A DNA stretch of 28,018 nucleotides from Draconibacterium sp. Its GTDB lineage: Bacteria > Bacteroidota > Bacteroidia > Bacteroidales > Prolixibacteraceae. Under the pieces are notes generated by a model. It was not told the origin of the DNA, did no database searches, and was given only the letters and a program-made list of their open reading frames with translations. The DNA lies in NCBI GenBank assembly GCA_027011835.1, contig JALUZN010000219.1, positions 1-28,018 of the forward strand, in the 5' to 3' direction. The stretch's first letter is position 1; each line of letters begins with the position of its first letter. Below, one piece after another: positions 24,370-28,018 of the stretch. The translations under genes and the position numbers were made by a program.

Positions 24370-25485
24370 TTATTCATCATTCAGCGCTGTTGGTATTCCG
24401 TTTTTTATCATTAATAATTTGGGTTCATCGGTTCTGTTTCCATTTTTATCGAAACCGAATTTTCCGGTAACCCCGTTAAAATTACCTTTTTGTATCGCGT
24501 CAATAATTTTATTACGGTCGGCACCCGATTTTTTGATTGTTTCGAGAATTAGTGAAGTTGCATCGAAAGCATAAGTTGCCACCGGACCCGGCCGATACCC
24601 AAATTTCTCCTGAAATTTTTGTTGAAAGCCGGAAGCTTTTTTGCTTCCCCCCAAACAGGAAGAAACAATGATTACATTATTTAAATTTTGCCAATTTTGA
24701 GTTTCGGGTTTTTGATTGTCGAGTAGCGACTGAGTGGCAAAAACCGGTTGTTCTACATTCTGCTTTTTTACGAAAGGCAAAATATTTTTTGCAAATTCGG
24801 GAGTTCCGAACAGAACTACCGCGTCAAAAAAAGAATCATTAAATCCGGTCACCGTTTTATTCACAGTCTCACCGCTTCCGGTAAAAACAAATTGTTTTGT
24901 TTTTGTACCTGCAAACGATTGTGCCACTTTTAGAAAAGTGGCCATTGCCTGTTTCGAATCGTAACTTTCGGTTCCGAAAAGTGCAACGTTTTTAAGTTTC
25001 CTTTTCACAAAAATCTCGTTGCAAATTACCTGAGCTTGCTGCAAATCGTTTGGCACGCATCTGAAATACCAGGGAACAAATGCCGCCGATAGTGTCATGT
25101 CGGTAGCGTGCGCCGAAACAAAAGCCACCTTGGTTTTTGCTGTAACCTGTTCAGCAAGGTGTGCATTTCGTCCATCGAGCGACCCGACAATTACCAAAAC
25201 ATTATCGTTGAAAACCAACTTTACCGACTGTTTTGAACCTGTTCCCCAAAGTCCCTCAACCGAATATGTGATTAATTTAAGCTTTTTATATTCGAAAGCA
25301 CCACCTTTTTTGGTTGCTTCAAGAATAGCAAGTTCGGCTCCATTCTTAGCTGAACTCCTCTCTTTATTCTGAAATAAAAAACCGATATTAATTGTATCCT
25401 TGTTGTTTTGGGCTGCTCCGTTTATAGCCGGGAAAAAACAGCCGGTAAAAACAATAAGAAAAATAGTTTTTATATGTATTGGCAT
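24370..25485 (-). CDS. LivJ-like periplasmic binding protein (type 1 fold), second copy
   Basis: The 371-residue product has a signal peptide (1-26, cleavage near NGAAQ) and a periplasmic-binding type 1 fold of the branched-chain amino acid receptor family. INIGFLF opens the first lobe, KNGAELAILEA is the first helix, VIVGSLDGRNAHLAEQVTAKTKVAFVSAHA is the ligand-site region, and PVATYAFDATSLILETIKKSG is the C-terminal hinge part. It is clearly related to the protein encoded upstream but diverged. Neither comes with an ABC permease or ATPase gene in the window. Its ATG lies 7 bp after the T-tract of a terminator-like hairpin, so its expression may depend on read-through. The ligand is unknown. 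Confidence 0.82.
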   Translation of the reverse strand: MPIHIKTIFLIVFTGCFFPAINGAAQNNKDTINIGFLFQNKERSSAKNGAELAILEATKKGGAFEYKKLKLITYSVEGLWGTGSKQSVKLVFNDNVLVIVGSLDGRNAHLAEQVTAKTKVAFVSAHATDMTLSAAFVPWYFRCVPNDLQQAQVICNEIFVKRKLKNVALFGTESYDSKQAMATFLKVAQSFAGTKTKQFVFTGSGETVNKTVTGFNDSFFDAVVLFGTPEFAKNILPFVKKQNVEQPVFATQSLLDNQKPETQNWQNLNNVIIVSSCLGGSKKASGFQQKFQEKFGYRPGPVATYAFDATSLILETIKKSGADRNKIIDAIQKGNFNGVTGKFGFDKNGNRTDEPKLLMIKNGIPTALNDE

Positions 25486-25491
25486 ATTTTG

Positions 25492-25544
25492 AAAAAAAGG
25501 CTGTCTGAAAAGTACATTTTCGAGTTTACACTTTTAAGACAGCC
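25492..25544 (-). terminator. Strong terminator-like hairpin between the two LivJ-like genes
   Basis: Read leftward, GGCTGTCT-TAAAAGT pairs with ACTTTTC-AGACAGCC (15-bp stem with one mismatch, 16-nt loop) and is followed by seven T. A T-run also follows on the plus strand, so the element is symmetrical. It lies 15 bp after the stop of the first LivJ-like gene and 7 bp before the ATG of the second. Confidence 0.75.
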
Positions 25545-25558
25545 GTAATTTTTTTCGA

Positions 25559-26857
25559 TTAATCGTTACAGGCAACTTTACCCGATGTAAATGGCGGAGT
25601 TGGGAAAAAGTGATATTCTCCATCGCGAACTTCCGTCATCCAAATAGCACCAATATCGTTCCACGAACCGTCGAAAATAATTTTCCCGGTAACTCCTTCG
25701 TACCCCTGAAAAGTTTTAAGGTCGGTTAAAACATCGCGAATTTTTGCCCGGTTTAATCCGGCTTTTTTAATGGCATCGATAAGTATATTCATTCCGTCGT
25801 ATGCATGCGCTGCAAAAACATCGGCATCCATTCCAAATCGTTTTTTATAATTCTTCTGAAATGCTTTTAATTTCGGATTGTCGATGTTTGGATTGTACTG
25901 GCAGGTGGTAACCACCCCTTCTGCATCTTTACCGGCAATTTTCAGAAACTCGGGCGACATTAGTCTGTCGGAGCCAAAAACAGGAGCATTCATTCCCATT
26001 TTCCGCATCTCCTTCAATGCCAGTGCGGTCTCTTTGGCATTTCCCCAAAGCAATACAGCATCCGGTTCTGAGTCGATAATTCGTTGAATTTGCGGAGTAA
26101 AAGTGGTGTCGCCCTCCGTGTAACGAATTTCCAAAATAAGCGGATGATTCATTCGTCGCGCAGCCTCTCTAAACTCCTTAACACCAACCCTTCCATAACG
26201 ATTATCGACCCGCAAAACGGCTACTCGTTTATATTTTTTAACTTTATAAATATACTCTGAAAGCGCATAACAACTTTGCCGATCGTCGCCAATTACGCGA
26301 ATCATCCACGGGATTCGTGTTTCGGTCAACGTAGGATCAGGGTCGCCCGAATTAACCATCGGAATTTCTAATTTCAATGTCATTCTCAAAGCCACGTGAG
26401 TATTAATATCGTCGATAGAACCCAGAAACGCCCAAACGTGTTCGTCGTTCATTTCAACCACTTTGTTGGCTGCGGCACCCCATAATCCCACATCGTTATG
26501 TTCCATAATTTTAAACGGAATTCCTTTATAGCCGCCTTTTTTATTTGCCTCTTCAACTGCAAGTTGCGCTCCCTGTAACATTTGAATCCCTTGCGGAACC
26601 ATTACAGAGCCTTCAAGCGGACCGAGATAGCCAATTCTTACCTCTTTTAATCCGGTAGGTTCAGGTTTTTCTCTTCCCGCACCGGTAAATGGTTGTGGTT
26701 TATCAAAAAAATCGATATACGCTTTATGAAATCCTCCATAAGGAATTACTTCATCGGGGGTATTTCCATAATTTGCTTTTTTCTCCTGTGCCGAAACTCC
26801 AAACACCGAGAACAACAAAAAAAGGAAAAAGAAAAGTACTTGATATTTTTTTTTCAT
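25559..26857 (-). CDS. LivJ-like periplasmic binding protein (type 1 fold), first copy
   Basis: I place the start at the ATG at 26857 (432 residues); the longer frame begins at a TTG touching the previous stop. A signal peptide (MKKKYQVLFFF, cleavage after VSAQ) precedes about 45 residues with no assigned fold, then a periplasmic-binding type 1 domain: VRIGYLGPLEGS, GAQLAVEEANKKGG, AFLGSIDDINTHVAL, the SGDPDPTLTETRIPW ligand-site region, VAVLRVDNRYGRVGV, and AHAYDGMNILIDAIKKAG at the C-terminus. This is the architecture of Leu/Ile/Val-type receptors. It follows the propeller gene by 6 bp and is very probably in the same transcript. With no transporter genes nearby, a sensing or scaffold role is as likely as uptake. 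Confidence 0.85.
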   Translation of the reverse strand: MKKKYQVLFFFLFLLFSVFGVSAQEKKANYGNTPDEVIPYGGFHKAYIDFFDKPQPFTGAGREKPEPTGLKEVRIGYLGPLEGSVMVPQGIQMLQGAQLAVEEANKKGGYKGIPFKIMEHNDVGLWGAAANKVVEMNDEHVWAFLGSIDDINTHVALRMTLKLEIPMVNSGDPDPTLTETRIPWMIRVIGDDRQSCYALSEYIYKVKKYKRVAVLRVDNRYGRVGVKEFREAARRMNHPLILEIRYTEGDTTFTPQIQRIIDSEPDAVLLWGNAKETALALKEMRKMGMNAPVFGSDRLMSPEFLKIAGKDAEGVVTTCQYNPNIDNPKLKAFQKNYKKRFGMDADVFAAHAYDGMNILIDAIKKAGLNRAKIRDVLTDLKTFQGYEGVTGKIIFDGSWNDIGAIWMTEVRDGEYHFFPTPPFTSGKVACND

Positions 26858-26863
26858 AACCAA

Positions 26864-28015
26864 TTATTTTATTTTTTCACCTCTGCATAATCCTTTCGAA
26901 GTGGCAAGCCAAATCTCATCGTCGGCAAAATCAATTCCTAAAACAAAATTATGGCTGATTGAAGAAGTAGCTGCCACCTCTTTTGTTTTCGCCCCTTCGG
27001 CAATTCGCGGCCCTTTGGTAACAATAATTTTTCCGCTTTTGCCGGTTTCATTTCTCTGGTACGACACCCATGTTTTTCCGTTGAAACTGCTCAATCCTTT
27101 GTCGGTACACATCCACGCCACATCGCCATCGGCCTTTAAATAGTTTATAAAGTTACTTAAAAGACCCGAATCGTGGTCGAAATAACTTTTCCAATGTGCT
27201 CCATCGTACCAACTTAATCCAAAATAAGTTCCCACCCAGAGGATTCCGTTTGAATATGAAACTCCGGTTGTAATGTCGTGAACCACGCCGTCGTCAGGAA
27301 AAACGTCAAGTTCCATCTGTTCATCGGGGTCTACATAATCTCTAAATTTTTTTGTTTTCGTATTGAATTCAATTACGCCACCTCCCCAGGCTGCAATAAA
27401 AATTTTATTGGCTCCGGCACAAACTCCATACGTCCAGGGTTCGTGCATAGGAGCATTTCGCTCCATATAAATATCCCACTGGTCAGTATAAGTATCGTAA
27501 TGTCCGGCACCACCACCTGTGGCAACCCAAACATCTTTACCATCGCAAACTACCGAGTAGATAATGTCGTTTGGCAACCCGCTGTTCAGCTGCGTAAAAA
27601 TATGAAAGCTACCTGACGACCAGCGAGTTAATCCACCCAGAGTTCCTATCCAGACATCGCCTGTAATTTCACTTACATCAATAGAGAGAACCCCTTTATG
27701 TGCCAAACCGTCTTTTACGGAGTATGTTTTCCACTTCTCGTTTTCATAAACAGCCAACCCGTTACTTGTACCCACAAGAACTCTGTCGCCATCAACCCGC
27801 ACACAATAAATTTTATCGGCAGGAAGTCCATCTTTTTTTGTAAATGTTTTCCAATTCCCATAAACCGGCATCTCTCCTGTGTCGGGAATATTATTTTTAT
27901 TTTCTTTCGACGTAGCGTCTGTTTTTCCGGGGCTAAAACCAAATAGCCCAAAACTTAATAATACGATAATTATTAAATTTACTCCTTTCATTCCATTCTG
28001 TTTTAAACTATTCAT
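26864..28015 (-). CDS. Periplasmic two-component-type beta-propeller protein
   Basis: The 383-residue product has a signal peptide; either the ATG at 28015 or the one at 27991 (MKGVNLIIIVLLSFGLFGF) could start it. The body is a series of propeller blades of the two-component regulator propeller family: WKTFTKKDGLPADKIYCV, VGTSNGLAVYENEKWKTYSV, DVWIGTLGGLTRW, DVWVATGGGAGHYD, ILWVGTYFGLSWYDGAHW, AWMCTDKGLSSFNG and EIWLATSKGLCRG. In hybrid two-component systems of Bacteroidota such blades form the periplasmic glycan sensor. Here there is no transmembrane segment, kinase or DNA-binding part after the blades, so it is a free-standing propeller. It is first of four leftward genes visible; the upstream promoter lies outside the window. 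Confidence 0.82.
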   Translation of the reverse strand: MNSLKQNGMKGVNLIIIVLLSFGLFGFSPGKTDATSKENKNNIPDTGEMPVYGNWKTFTKKDGLPADKIYCVRVDGDRVLVGTSNGLAVYENEKWKTYSVKDGLAHKGVLSIDVSEITGDVWIGTLGGLTRWSSGSFHIFTQLNSGLPNDIIYSVVCDGKDVWVATGGGAGHYDTYTDQWDIYMERNAPMHEPWTYGVCAGANKIFIAAWGGGVIEFNTKTKKFRDYVDPDEQMELDVFPDDGVVHDITTGVSYSNGILWVGTYFGLSWYDGAHWKSYFDHDSGLLSNFINYLKADGDVAWMCTDKGLSSFNGKTWVSYQRNETGKSGKIIVTKGPRIAEGAKTKEVAATSSISHNFVLGIDFADDEIWLATSKGLCRGEKIK

Positions 28016-28018
28016 AAC

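Noticed and set aside
1..28018. tRNA or rRNA genes, CRISPR array, phage or integrative element
   Set aside because: I found no cloverleaf-like tRNA sequence, rRNA segment, integrase, phage structural gene or regular repeat-spacer pattern anywhere in the window; only one insertion sequence is present.

Overview
The window looks like a chromosomal segment of a Bacteroidota genome, probably a free-living member of the Marinilabiliales/Prolixibacteraceae type. The evidence is an A/T-rich sequence, no clear Shine-Dalgarno sequences, exact Bacteroidota -7 boxes (TAnnTTTG) ahead of several genes, and protein families common in that phylum (LysM/MltD-like proteins, TPR/FG-GAP/ASPIC-UnbV lipoproteins, two-component-type propellers, GH31). 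The genus is an inference; no rRNA or other taxonomic marker is present.

Layout. (a) 1-42: first 14 codons of a leftward gene resembling the start of a type I restriction-modification methyltransferase (HsdM), with its own -7 box. (b) 366-1493: an Omp85/D15-type outer-membrane beta-barrel. (c) 1731-7756: a tight rightward four-gene unit of an MltD-like LysM protein whose catalytic Glu position is Leu, two different SGNH/GDSL hydrolase-fold proteins and a polytopic MBOAT acyltransferase. The first three genes overlap by ATGA and the fourth starts 1 bp later. I read it as an envelope O-acetylation cassette with a non-catalytic peptidoglycan-binding partner; this is the best candidate for an undescribed system. 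(d) 7952-9341: a class IV aminotransferase and a small membrane protein. (e) 9359-11341: a leftward U32 peptidase-family (RlhA-like) gene. (f) 11384-13118: a complete IS1634-family insertion sequence with 14-bp terminal inverted repeats and a 46-bp flanking duplication, followed by about 500 bp of non-coding palindromic sequence. (g) 13632-14642: a Tat-exported aldo/keto reductase. (h) 14901-18392: a leftward cluster of a frameshifted GH31 glycosidase, an Asp/Glu racemase and a P1 (DmpA-type) aminopeptidase. (i) 18593-20665: an exported esterase with a long C-terminal extension. (j) 20711-28015: a leftward cluster of a beta-propeller protein, two LivJ-like periplasmic binding proteins without any ABC permease or ATPase, and a 1190-residue TPR/FG-GAP/ASPIC-UnbV lipoprotein.

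How the genes may work together. Most products are predicted to be exported or in the envelope. In unit (c) the MBOAT would move acetyl groups across the inner membrane, the SGNH proteins would transfer or remove them in the periplasm, and the LysM protein could place them at the wall. In cluster (j) the propeller, the two solute-binding proteins and the surface lipoprotein resemble a ligand-sensing or capture module rather than a transporter. Both readings are inferences from domains and gene order. Starts were moved to internal ATGs where the longest open frame began at TTG or ran into the previous gene (4732, 11341, 16794, 24283, 26857).
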